Shown here: positions 17,683-26,409 of the stretch, piece by piece | How positions within the stretch are numbered: the first letter of the stretch is position 1 | How the letters are laid out: each line of letters begins with the position of its first letter | NCBI GenBank assembly: GCA_963715025.1 | Contig: CAVQQQ010000001.1 | Span: 1 to 64,000, forward strand | Reading direction: 5' to 3' | Origin: DASSJT01 sp963715025 | GTDB taxonomy: Bacteria; Actinomycetota; Actinomycetes; Actinomycetales; Dermatophilaceae | Length of the DNA: 64,000 nt | The notes under the pieces: generated by a model | Seen by the model: the letters and a program-made list of their open reading frames with translations, nothing else | Told to the model about the DNA's origin: nothing | The model's database searches: none | Translations under genes and position numbers: made by a program

Positions 17683-18684
17683 ATGCCACTCAACCTCCAG
17701 CGCCGCAACTTCCTCAAGGAGCTGGACTTCTCCCCGCAGGAGTGGCGCTACCTGCTGCGCCTCTCCGCGGAGCTGAAGTCCGCCAAGCGGGCCGGCAACG
17801 AGCGGCAACGGCTGCTCGGCAAGAACATCGCCCTGATCTTCGAGAAGACCTCGACGCGCACGCGGTGCGCCTTCGAGGTGGCCGCCTTCGACCAGGGTGC
17901 CCACGTCACCTACCTCGACCCCACGGGCAGCCAGATCGGCCACAAGGAGTCGATGAAGGACACCTCCCGGGTGCTGGGGCGCATGTACGACGGGATCCAG
18001 TACCGCGGCTCGGCCCAGTCTCTGGTCGAGACCCTCGGCGAGTATGCCGGGGTGCCGGTCTGGAACGGCCTCACCGACGAGTGGCACCCGACACAGACGC
18101 TCTGCGACATGCTGACGATGCAGGAGTGGTGCACCAAGCCGGACACCGAGATCGCCTTCGCCTACTGCGGCGACGCCCGCAACAACGTGGGCAACTCGCT
18201 GCTCGTGGCCGGCGCCATGATGGGCATGGACGTGCGGATCGTGGCCCCGAAGGAGCTGTGGAACCACGACGGCGTCATCAGCCAGGCTCAGGAGATCGCC
18301 CACCGCACCGGCGCCCGCATCACCCACACCGACGACGTCGCCGAGGGTGTCGCGGGCATCGACTTCGTCTACACCGACGTCTGGCTGTCCATGGGCGAAC
18401 CCAAGGAGCGGTGGTCCGAGCGGATCGAGCAGCTGCGGCCCTACCAGGTCAACGCCGCGCTGATCGAGCGCACCGGCAACCCGCTGGTGCGGTTCATGCA
18501 CTGCCTGCCCGCGTTCCACGACCGCAACACCACGGTCGGCGAGCAGCTCTACGAGCAGACCGGCATGGAGGCGCTCGAGGTCACGGACGAGGTCTTCGAG
18601 TCCGACGCCTCGATCGTGTTCGACCAGGCCGAGAACCGCCTCCACACGATCAAGGCGATCATGGTCGCCACTCTGGGCAGCTGA
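17683..18684 (+). CDS. arcB: ornithine carbamoyltransferase, catabolic
   Basis: In this pathway ArcB splits citrulline with phosphate to ornithine and carbamoyl phosphate. The 333-residue product has EKTSTRTRCAFE (carbamoyl-phosphate binding, about residue 54), DEWHPTQTLCDMLT, the MGMDVRIVAPKELW segment, and HCLPAFHDRNTTVG (ornithine loop with Cys). Sequence alone does not separate anabolic from catabolic forms, but position between arcA and arcC makes the catabolic role likely. ATG 17683; arcC begins 2 bases after its stop. Confidence 0.95.
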   Translation: MPLNLQRRNFLKELDFSPQEWRYLLRLSAELKSAKRAGNERQRLLGKNIALIFEKTSTRTRCAFEVAAFDQGAHVTYLDPTGSQIGHKESMKDTSRVLGRMYDGIQYRGSAQSLVETLGEYAGVPVWNGLTDEWHPTQTLCDMLTMQEWCTKPDTEIAFAYCGDARNNVGNSLLVAGAMMGMDVRIVAPKELWNHDGVISQAQEIAHRTGARITHTDDVAEGVAGIDFVYTDVWLSMGEPKERWSERIEQLRPYQVNAALIERTGNPLVRFMHCLPAFHDRNTTVGEQLYEQTGMEALEVTDEVFESDASIVFDQAENRLHTIKAIMVATLGS

Positions 18685-18686
18685 CG

Positions 18687-19643
18687 ATGCGCATCGTCGC
18701 TGCCCTCGGAGGCAACGCGCTGCTCGAGCGCGGCCAGAAGCCCGACGCTTCCACCCAGGTGGCCAACGTGGCCAAGGCGGTGCACGCACTGGCGCCGCTC
18801 GCTCACGACCATGAGCTGGTGCTGACCCACGGCAACGGCCCCCAGGTGGGAGTGCTCGCGCTGCAGAGCGCCTCCGACCCCCACCTCTCGACGCCCTATC
18901 CGTTCGACGTCCTGGGGGCGCAGACCCAGGGCATGATCGGCTACTGGCTGCTCCAGGCGCTGCAGAACGCGCTGCCCGGGCGCCAGGTCGCGAGCATCAT
19001 CAACCAGACACTGGTTCTGGCCCACGACCCGGCCTTCGAGAACCCCACGAAGTTCGTGGGCGAGGTCTACGACGAAGAGCAAGGGAAGCGCCTCGGCGTG
19101 GAGCGGGGCTGGACGATGCGCCCGGACGGCGACAAGTGGCGCCGCGTCGTGGGCTCGCCGCAGCCGCAACGGGTCGTCGAGACCCGGCTGATCCGGCTGC
19201 TCCTGGAGAGCGGCGCGGTGGTGGTGTGCGCCGGGGGTGGCGGCGTGCCCGTCATCCGCGACGAGCGCGGAAAGCTGCGCGGCGTCGAGGCCGTCGTCGA
19301 CAAGGACCGAACTGCTGCGGTGCTCGCGGAGGCCCTCGAGGCGGACGTCCTGCTCATCCTCACCGACGTGGCCCAGGTGGTGCGCGGCTTCGGCACCCCC
19401 GACGCCACACCCATTGAGCGGGCGACGCCGGGTGCCCTCCGGGGGGAGAACTTCCCGGCAGGCTCGATGGGTCCGAAGGTCGATGCCGCGTGCCGCTTTG
19501 TCGAGCTCACCGGCGATATGGCCGCCATCGGGCGGCTCGAAGATGCCGCGGCGATCATCGCCGGGAAGACCGGAACGGTCATCACGCCTGGAGGCGACTA
19601 CGGAGGCCCGGAGGATCTGGCCGTCTACCGCGCAGCCACCTGA
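18687..19643 (+). CDS. arcC: carbamate kinase
   Basis: ArcC moves the phosphate of carbamoyl phosphate to ADP, giving the ATP of the pathway. The 318-residue product starts MRIVAALGGNALLERGQ, the first phosphate-binding loop of the amino acid kinase fold. THGNGPQVG, then VVCAGGGGVPVIRD, and VVDKDRTAAVLAEALEADVLLILTDV are family blocks; FPAGSMGPKVDAACRFVE is the carbamate kinase signature near the end. ATG 18687. It closes the arcDABC operon. Confidence 0.96.
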   Translation: MRIVAALGGNALLERGQKPDASTQVANVAKAVHALAPLAHDHELVLTHGNGPQVGVLALQSASDPHLSTPYPFDVLGAQTQGMIGYWLLQALQNALPGRQVASIINQTLVLAHDPAFENPTKFVGEVYDEEQGKRLGVERGWTMRPDGDKWRRVVGSPQPQRVVETRLIRLLLESGAVVVCAGGGGVPVIRDERGKLRGVEAVVDKDRTAAVLAEALEADVLLILTDVAQVVRGFGTPDATPIERATPGALRGENFPAGSMGPKVDAACRFVELTGDMAAIGRLEDAAAIIAGKTGTVITPGGDYGGPEDLAVYRAAT

Positions 19644-19765
19644 CCCGGTCGCCTGTCCGTAAGTCTCCACATGAAGAGTTGCGGACGCGTGGACGCAGGG
19701 CGAGCGGGCGCGCTCGGGCGCGCTCGGGCGCACACCCCGCATACCACCGGCTTAGAGTCGGCAGC

Positions 19766-20764
19766 GTGGACACGGCGACGACCTACCGGCTGACCCAGTT
19801 CGCACATGGCGGCGGGTGTGCCTGCAAGATCCCGCCCGGCGAGCTGGAGGACATGGTGCGCGGCCTGATGGGCGGGGCGGCAGACGCCTACCCCGACCTG
19901 CTGGTCGGGCTCGATGACGGCGACGACGCAGCCGCGGTCCGCATCGATGGCGACCGGGCCGTGCTGGCGACCGCAGACTTTTTCACGCCGGTCGTCGACG
20001 ACCCCTACGACTGGGGCCGGATCGCGGCCGCCAATGCGCTCTCCGACATCTACGCCATGGGCGGCCGCCCGGTCGTCGCGGTCAACCTGCTCGGCTGGCC
20101 GCGCGCCAAGCTGCCGATGGAGCTGGCGCAAGAGGTCCTTCGCGGAGGCCTGGACGTATGCCGGGTGGCCGGCTGTCCCGTCGCCGGCGGGCACAGCATC
20201 GACGACCCTGAGCCGAAGTACGGCATGGCGGTGACCGGTCTGGCGGACGCCGGTCTCCTGATGCGCAATGACGCGGCCCGGGCCGGGCTGCCCATCAGCC
20301 TCACGAAGCCGCTCGGCGTGGGCGTGCTCAACAACCGGCACAAGGTGACGGGCGAAGTCTTCGAGCACGCGGTCGAGTCGATGGCGGCACTCAACGCTGG
20401 GGCCTCGGAGGCAGCGCTCGGGGCGGGGATCGAGGCGGCGACGGACGTGACCGGATTCGGCCTGCTGGGCCACCTGTTCAAGATGGCCCGGGCGTCCGGG
20501 GTGACGGCGGTGGTCAACGCGAGCGCCGTGCCCTACCTCGAGGGTGCGCGGGAGTCGCTGGGGCAGGGCTTCGTGCCCGGTGGCAGCCGGCGCAACCTGG
20601 AGTGGGTGCGGCCGCACCTGTCGGCGGCGGTCGGCGAGGACGAGCTCATCCTGCTTGCCGACGCGCAGACCAGCGGCGGGCTGCTGCTCGCGGGCGAGAT
20701 TCCTGGCGCGACGGTGGTGGGCGAGTTCGTGCCCCGGGGCGACGCGGTGCTGGTCGTCCGCTGA
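19766..20764 (+). CDS. selD: selenide, water dikinase (selenophosphate synthetase)
   Basis: SelD makes selenophosphate from selenide and ATP, the selenium donor for SelA. The 332-residue product begins VDTATTYRLTQFAHGGGCACK; Cys18 and Lys21 are the conserved catalytic pair, so SelD here uses Cys rather than Sec. ATADFFTPVVDDPYDWGRIAAANALSDIYAMGG and AGGHSIDDPEPKYGMAVTG are AIR-synthase-type blocks, and DVTGFGLLGHL and QTSGGLL end the family pattern. GTG 19766 gives the family N-terminus. It lies alone on the plus strand and is convergent with the formate dehydrogenase operon, 5 bases apart. It is split from selA/selB by the arc operon. Confidence 0.96.
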   Translation: MDTATTYRLTQFAHGGGCACKIPPGELEDMVRGLMGGAADAYPDLLVGLDDGDDAAAVRIDGDRAVLATADFFTPVVDDPYDWGRIAAANALSDIYAMGGRPVVAVNLLGWPRAKLPMELAQEVLRGGLDVCRVAGCPVAGGHSIDDPEPKYGMAVTGLADAGLLMRNDAARAGLPISLTKPLGVGVLNNRHKVTGEVFEHAVESMAALNAGASEAALGAGIEAATDVTGFGLLGHLFKMARASGVTAVVNASAVPYLEGARESLGQGFVPGGSRRNLEWVRPHLSAAVGEDELILLADAQTSGGLLLAGEIPGATVVGEFVPRGDAVLVVR

Positions 20765-20769
20765 CGTTC

Positions 20770-21735
20770 TCAGCGCGCGGTGGTGATCGAGTCGTCGAGA
20801 ATGCCCCTGGCCCGGCGCTCCTCCAGACGCTCCTTCTGTGGCTCGACGGTGTACTTCGGGTCCTTCGCCGATTCGATGCCCGCTTCGAAGATGCCGAAAC
20901 GCGTCAGGGCGGATCCTGCCAGCAGGGCTGCTCCACTGACGGCAGCGGCCACCCGGTTGCGGCCGAACAGGGCAGCGCCCACCCCGCCGCCGAGGGTCAG
21001 GGCACGCGAGACCTTGAGCATCCTCCCGGCGCGGCCCCGCTGGAGCGGCTCGGCGACCAACGGGTGCATCGCGCCGCGCATCCGCTCGGCCGCGACGAGC
21101 TCGACAGCGGCCCCCAGCGCTGCAAGCCGGCGCGCCGGCGCGTTCTGGTCGGTCGGTGTCGTCACGAGCGCCAGCCCGCCGGCCGCTGCGTTGGCCGACG
21201 CGACGAAGACAAAGGGCAGCTCCCGGTAGGACTCGCGCCAGGTCGGGGTCGCGGTGTCGGCGAGCAGCACCGCCGTGTAGGCCGCGAGCGGCATGGCAAA
21301 GGCCGCCGAGCCTGCGGTCGCGACCGGGTCCCCGACTGCGGCGACGCGGGCGAGCGCGGACCCTTGCGCAAGCCGCGGGCGCACGACCTCGGAAACCATC
21401 GCCGCACCGGCAAAACCGCTGAAGGCAGTGAGGATCCACGATCCGACCGACATCGGCGAGGTCAGCTTCATGACCCGCACCATGTTCAGCGCGCGGCTGG
21501 GACGGCCCAGGTCCTTCACCAGCGCCAGGCCACCCAGGGCGGCCGAGGCCACAGCGGCATACCGGCCGTTCCGGCGCAGGGCGGGACGCCCGGTCACCGC
21601 GCCGCCGGCCCCGACGAGCCCGGAGCCAGCGGCCAGTCCGCCGAGGAAGAGGTAGGCGGGGATGTCGTACTCCCACGGCGCGGGCTTGACGACGTTGCGC
21701 CCGTAGTAGCTCTCGAACTGCGCGTCCGGAACCAT
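20770..21735 (-). CDS. formate dehydrogenase membrane subunit (NrfD/PsrC family)
   Basis: This subunit would anchor the dehydrogenase and pass electrons to the quinone pool. The 321-residue product has about eight hydrophobic segments. The start is YYGRNVVKPAPWEYDIPAYLFLGGLAAGSGLV, the NrfD-family entry helix, and LGRPSRALNMVRVMKLTSPMSVGSWIL is the conserved quinone-site region. ATG 21735 is the safe start. A better-placed ATG at 21850 overlaps the fdhB stop and reads MTTNPLDADRPPEPP, but is out of frame with the rest by one base, so a frameshift near 21760-21815 probably hides the true N-terminus. Last gene of the fdh operon. Confidence 0.88.
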   Translation of the reverse strand: MVPDAQFESYYGRNVVKPAPWEYDIPAYLFLGGLAAGSGLVGAGGAVTGRPALRRNGRYAAVASAALGGLALVKDLGRPSRALNMVRVMKLTSPMSVGSWILTAFSGFAGAAMVSEVVRPRLAQGSALARVAAVGDPVATAGSAAFAMPLAAYTAVLLADTATPTWRESYRELPFVFVASANAAAGGLALVTTPTDQNAPARRLAALGAAVELVAAERMRGAMHPLVAEPLQRGRAGRMLKVSRALTLGGGVGAALFGRNRVAAAVSGAALLAGSALTRFGIFEAGIESAKDPKYTVEPQKERLEERRARGILDDSITTAR

Positions 21736-21846
21736 GACCGACTCGTCGCGGCGGCGCCGCCCTGTCCCGTCGCCGCGGCCCTCTCCCCGTCGTCCACCAC
21801 CACGCGGGCGGCTCGGGGGGACGGTCGGCGTCCAGCGGATTGGTCG

Positions 21847-22884
21847 TCATCGGCGCCTCCCGGCGAAAGCCCCGACCGCCATGGCGAACATCGCCACCGC
21901 GGCCACTCCTGCCTTGCGGAACATGTCGGCCAGGTCGGCTGTCGGCACGACCGGGTCGGGCGGCAGCCCGTAGACCTCGGGTTCGTCGAGCAGCAGGAAG
22001 ACCGAACCCGTGCCCCCGACTCCGTCGTTGACGTTGGCGCCGTACAGCCGCGCCTCGGTGTAGCCGCTCTCGTGCAGCACCTCGACGCGGGCACGCGCCC
22101 GGTCGAGCATCTCGGACAGGCTGCCGAAGCCGATCGACTCGGTCGGGCACGCCTGCGCACAGGCCGGGGTCTGGCCCTCCCCCAGCCGGTCGTAGCAGAG
22201 CGTGCACTTCTGGGCCACGCCGCCGTTGTGGACCGTGCCATCGCCGTCTCGGCGCTCGATGACGCCGAACGGACAGGCGGGCACGCAGTAGCCGCAGCCG
22301 TTGCAGACGTCGGCCTGCACCACGACCGTGCCGTGCTCGGTGCGGAACAAGGCCCCGGTAGGGCACACGTCCAGGCATCCCGCGTGGGTGCAGTGCTTGC
22401 ACACGTCCGAGGACATGAGCCACCGGAAGTCGGGAAGGTCGGCTGCCGCTGCACCCCCGTTGGACTCAGCCCGTATGCCGGGTGCTTCAGCAGGTGCTGC
22501 TGCGGTTTCCGCGGTCCCGGGGTAGGCGGCGTCCGGGGCACCCACCTGGCGGGCGTCGGGGGGCGGCAGGGACGGCATGCCGAGATCGACCAGTCGGCGA
22601 CCGGACTCGCGCGCCTGCTCGATGCGGTCGCTGGTCTGCTCCACGAAGGCGACGTGCCGCCATGTGCTGGCGCCGAGGCCGCCGGTGTTGTCGTAGGAGG
22701 AGCCCAGGAGAGTGAAGCCGTCCTCCGGGATGGCGTTCCACTCCTTGCAGGCGACCTCGCAGGCCTTGCACCCGATGCACACCGAGGTGTCGGTGAAGAA
22801 GCCCTTGCGTGGCTCGGTGGTCTCCCAGGCCGCGTCGCGGGTCGGGTCGGTGGGCCCGGCCAGCTGGCTGCGCCAGAAGCCCAT
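21847..22884 (-). CDS. fdhB: formate dehydrogenase iron-sulfur subunit
   Basis: FdhB relays electrons from the catalytic subunit to the membrane subunit through four [4Fe-4S] clusters. The 345-residue product has the four ferredoxin-type motifs in order: CIGCKACEVAC, CKHCTHAGCLDVCP, CNGCGYCVPACP and CTLCYDRLGEGQTPACAQACP. The stretch between the first and second motifs is longer than usual. A short hydrophobic segment lies at the C-terminus (VAAVAMFAMAVGAFA). Its ATG at 22884 shares one base with the fdhA stop, so translation is coupled. Confidence 0.95.
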   Translation of the reverse strand: MGFWRSQLAGPTDPTRDAAWETTEPRKGFFTDTSVCIGCKACEVACKEWNAIPEDGFTLLGSSYDNTGGLGASTWRHVAFVEQTSDRIEQARESGRRLVDLGMPSLPPPDARQVGAPDAAYPGTAETAAAPAEAPGIRAESNGGAAAADLPDFRWLMSSDVCKHCTHAGCLDVCPTGALFRTEHGTVVVQADVCNGCGYCVPACPFGVIERRDGDGTVHNGGVAQKCTLCYDRLGEGQTPACAQACPTESIGFGSLSEMLDRARARVEVLHESGYTEARLYGANVNDGVGGTGSVFLLLDEPEVYGLPPDPVVPTADLADMFRKAGVAAVAMFAMAVGAFAGRRR

Positions 22885-25800
22885 CAGCCTTCTCCGTCCG
22901 TGCGGTCGGTGCTGTCGCCGCCCGGCGGCTCGCCGCGGGCGGCCCCCTGCACGACGCCCCGGGCGGTCCCCTGCGGCTCGCCGCGGGCGGACTTGCCTCC
23001 AGCCTGGGGCTGCGCGGTCAAGAGTGCGTTGCCGGTCTGCGGGGTGGCGCCCGACCGCGACTGGTACTCGTGCACCAGCCGCAGCAACGCCTCGCCGCGG
23101 GGCCTGCGCCCGGGGAGGATGTCGCACGAGCCGGCCTTGGACTCCTGGATCTGCACGTTCGGGTCCAGCGCCACGCCGAGCAGGTCGTTGGCGGCGTCGC
23201 CGGAGACGAGTGCGTCGCTGCCGACGCCCCAGTGGTAGGGCAGCCCGACCTGGTGGATCGTGTGGCCGTTGATGACCAGCGGGGTGAGCCGCTCGGTCAC
23301 CAGGACGCGGGCTTCGATCGCCGTGCGCGCCGACACGATCGTGGCCCAGCCGCCGTTCTCGAGCCCCTTCTCCTGCGCGAGCTCCGGGGAGACCTCGCAG
23401 AAGAACTCGGGCTGGAGCTCGGAGAGGTAGGGCAGCCACCGGCTCATGCCGCCGGCGGTGTGGTGCTCCGTGAGCCGGTAGGTGGTGAACACGTACGGGA
23501 AGACGCCCGAGCCGGGCTGGCTACCCGAGGGGCTCCAGAGATTGTCCTTGCGCGGGAAGACCTTCCGGGCAGGATTGGCCTGCTGGCCGTAGAGGGGGTT
23601 GTCGACCGGCGATTCCTGGGGCTCGTAGTGGGTGGGCATCGGTCCGTCGAGCATGCCCTTGGGGGTGAACAGCCAGCCCTTGCCGTCGGACTGCATGATG
23701 AACGGGTCGTCGCCCGCGAGACCCTCGGGACCGCCGACCCCGACGTCGGCGCGGAAGGCCGGCTCTTTGTCGGGCGGGAAGTCGGGCACGTCCTCGCCGA
23801 CCCACTTCTTCTGCTCCTCGTCCCACCACACGTACTTCTTGCGGTCGCTCCACGGCCTGCCACCAGGGTCGGCGGACGCGCGGTTGTAGAGGATCCGGCG
23901 GTTGGCCGGCCACGCCCAGCCCCAGTCGGGCGCCGTCAGCGTCTGCTCCCGGCCGGGCTTGCGGCTCGCGGCACGGTTGACCCCCTCCGCGAAGACGCCG
24001 GTGTAGATCCAGCAGCCGCCGGCGGTGGAGCCGTCGGCCCTCATCTCCGTGTACGCGCTGAGCGGCTCGCCTGCCTTGTCTCCCGTGAGGTGGACGCCGT
24101 TGATCTCGCGCAGCACCGCCTCGGCATCGGGCTCGCCGAGCTCGTCCTCGGGATAGTCCCAGGTGAGGTCTAGCAGCGGCCGGTCCCGCGGCTCGGTGGA
24201 GTCGGCCAGCTTCGCCCGGATGCGCTTGCCGAGGTCGTACAAGAACTGGAGCTCGCTGCGGGCGTCACCCGGGGGGTCGATGGCCTTGTGGTGCCACTGG
24301 AGCATGCGCTGGGTCTGGGTGAAGGAGCCGGCCTTCTCGACGTGGGAGGCGGCGGGCATGAAGAACACCTCGGTCTCGATGTCCTCGGTCCTCAGCTCAC
24401 CGGTGGCGATCTCGGGACCGTCCTTCCAGAAGGTCGCCGACTCGATCAGGTTGAAGTCGCGCACCACGAGCCACTTGAGGTGGGACATGCCCATGCGCTG
24501 CATGCGACCGTGGGCCGACCCCACGGCGGGGTTCTGCCCCAGCAGGAAGTAGCCCTCCACCTCGTCGTCGAGCATCGCCATCGTGGTCTGGTACGTGCCG
24601 TGCGGACCGCTGAGCCGGGGCAGGTAGTCGAACGCCCAGTCGTTGTCCTCGCGGGCGTGCTCGCCCCACCACGCCTTCATCAGGCTCACGGCATACGTGT
24701 CGGCCTTGGCCCAGAACCCCTTCTGCTCCTTGCTGCCGATGGCACCGAGGTACTCCTCCCACGTGTCGTGCTTGCCCACCACGGGCATCAGCAGGTAGCC
24801 GGGGAGGATGTTGTAGAGGGTGGGAATGTCCGTTGAGCCCTGGATGCTGGCGTGGCCGCGCAGGGCCATGACCCCGCCCCCGGGGCGCCCGACGTTGCCG
24901 AGGAGCAGCTGGATGATCGCGGCGGTGCGGATGAACTGGGCGCCCAGGGTGTGCTGGGTCCAGCCCACGGAGTAGACCCACGCGGTGGTGCGGTCGCGTC
25001 CGCTGCTCTCGGTGATCGCCCTGGCGACGTAGCGGAAGTCCTCCACGGACACGCCACAGACCCTCGCCATCATCTGGGGCGTGTAGCGCGAGTAGTGCCG
25101 CTTGAGCACCTGGAAGACCGTGCGCGGGTCCTGGAGGGTCTCGTCGCGCAGCACCCGGGCGTGCTCGAGCGGCGGGCCGCCCGAGCCGTGCTGGTCACCC
25201 GAGGCATGCGCCTGCTGGGTGTGCCCGTGCTCGTGGCCCGCGCCGGGCCCGCCGATGGTGCCCGGCGACCCCTCCTTGTCGTCCTCGGCGGTGGCGTAGG
25301 CCCAGCTCTTGAGGTCGTAGCTGCCGAGCTCCTCGTCGAACCCGGAGAACACGCCATCGAGGTCCTCGGTGTCCTGGAAGTCCTCGGTCAGCAGGGTCGC
25401 CGCGTTGGTGTAGTGGACGACGTAGTCCTTGAAGTACAGGTCGTTGCTGAGGATGTAGTTGACCAGCGCGCCGAGGAAGGCGACGTCGCTGCCGGCCCGG
25501 ATCGGGATGTGCCGGTCGGCTGTCGCCGAGGTGCGCGTGAACCTCGGGTCGATATGGATCACCTTGGCACCCTTGAGCTTTGCCTCCATCACCCACTGGT
25601 AGCCGACCGGGTGGCACTCGGCCATGTTGGAGCCCTGGATGACGATGCAGTCAGAGTTCGACAGGTCCTGGAGGTATTGGGTGGCGCCTCCGCGCCCGAA
25701 CGAGGACCCCAGACTGGGGACCGTGGAGGAGTGTCAAATCCGGGCCTGGTTCTCGATCTGGATCGCGCCCGCCGCCGTGAACAGCTTCTTGATGAGGTAG

Positions 25801-26303
25801 TTCTCCTCGTTGTCCAGCGTTGCGCCGCCGAGCGAGGCGACGGCCATCGTGCGCCGAAGCTTGCGGCCCTTCTCGTCCAGCTCCTGCCAGCCATTGCGCC
25901 GACTCTCGATGAACCGGTCGGCGATCATGTCCATCGCCGTGTCGAGGTCGAGGTCCTCCCAGTCCGAGCCGCCAGGGCGCCGGTAGCGGATGGCGGTCTG
26001 GCGGCCAGGGCTGTTGACCAGCTGCTCGCTCGCGGAACCCTTGGGGCACAGGCGTCCCCGCGACACCGGCGAGTCGGGGTCTCCCTCGATCTGGACCACC
26101 TTCTCGTCCTTGACGAAGACCTTCTGCCCGCAGCCCACGGCGCAGTAGGGGCAGACGCTCTGGACCACCCGGTCGGCGGTCACGGTGCGTGGGCGCGTTG
26201 CTCGCGTTCGCTGCGACGTGACCGCGGGGCCGCGGCCGAGTACGTCGCCGCTGGCGAGCTGGCGGACCACCGGCCAGGAGAGAAAGGTCTTCTTCGCGTC
26301 CAC
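22884..26303 (-). CDS. fdhA: formate dehydrogenase catalytic subunit, selenoprotein (in-frame UGA = Sec190)
   Basis: The catalytic subunit oxidises formate to CO2 at a molybdenum or tungsten bis-pterin centre. The gene reads through one TGA at 25736-25734, giving 1139 residues. The frame is the same on both sides. The local sequence NQARI-U-HSSTVPSLGSSFGRGG matches the Sec-His active site of FdnG-type enzymes. Cysteines 51, 54, 58 and 86 (CPYCAVGC, RLCPKG) bind a [4Fe-4S] cluster. GTG 26303 has AGAGGTG upstream. There is no twin-arginine signal, so the enzyme probably faces the cytoplasm. A His- and Gly-rich insert (about residues 340-370) and a repetitive Gly/Arg tail are unusual. Treating the TGA as a stop would split the gene in two. 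Confidence 0.96.
25704..25733 (-). promoter_or_regulatory. bacterial SECIS-like hairpin after the fdhA UGA
   Basis: Just after the UGA the minus strand reads CAC and then can fold with CCCC pairing to GGGG around the loop AGUCU, extended by GG/CC beyond a U-U mismatch (25722-25704). The loop begins 18 bases after the UGA. In E. coli fdhF the SECIS loop AGGUCU begins 17 bases after UGA, so position and loop match well. A lower stem CCUCC/GGAGG (25729-25725 with 25691-25687) is also possible. SelB would bind here. Confidence 0.8.
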
Positions 26304-26409
26304 GGATCACCTCTGTCTCGCGCTCTACCCACGGTGTCACAGAAGTATGCGGCAGGCGGGCCTGGGAGTGCCGTGTGTGGCGCGGGCACTGTCAGCACCT
26401 TTGGGCAAG

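Noticed and set aside
19625..22423. A 932-codon open frame on the minus strand
   Set aside because: It covers selD in antisense and the NrfD and FdhB genes out of frame. Only a few codons at 21850-21760 may be real, as the hidden N-terminus of the NrfD subunit.
25734..25736. TGA read as the end of a short formate dehydrogenase gene
   Set aside because: Frame, active-site context, SECIS-like hairpin and nearby selA/selB/selD/tRNA-Sec all show a selenocysteine codon.
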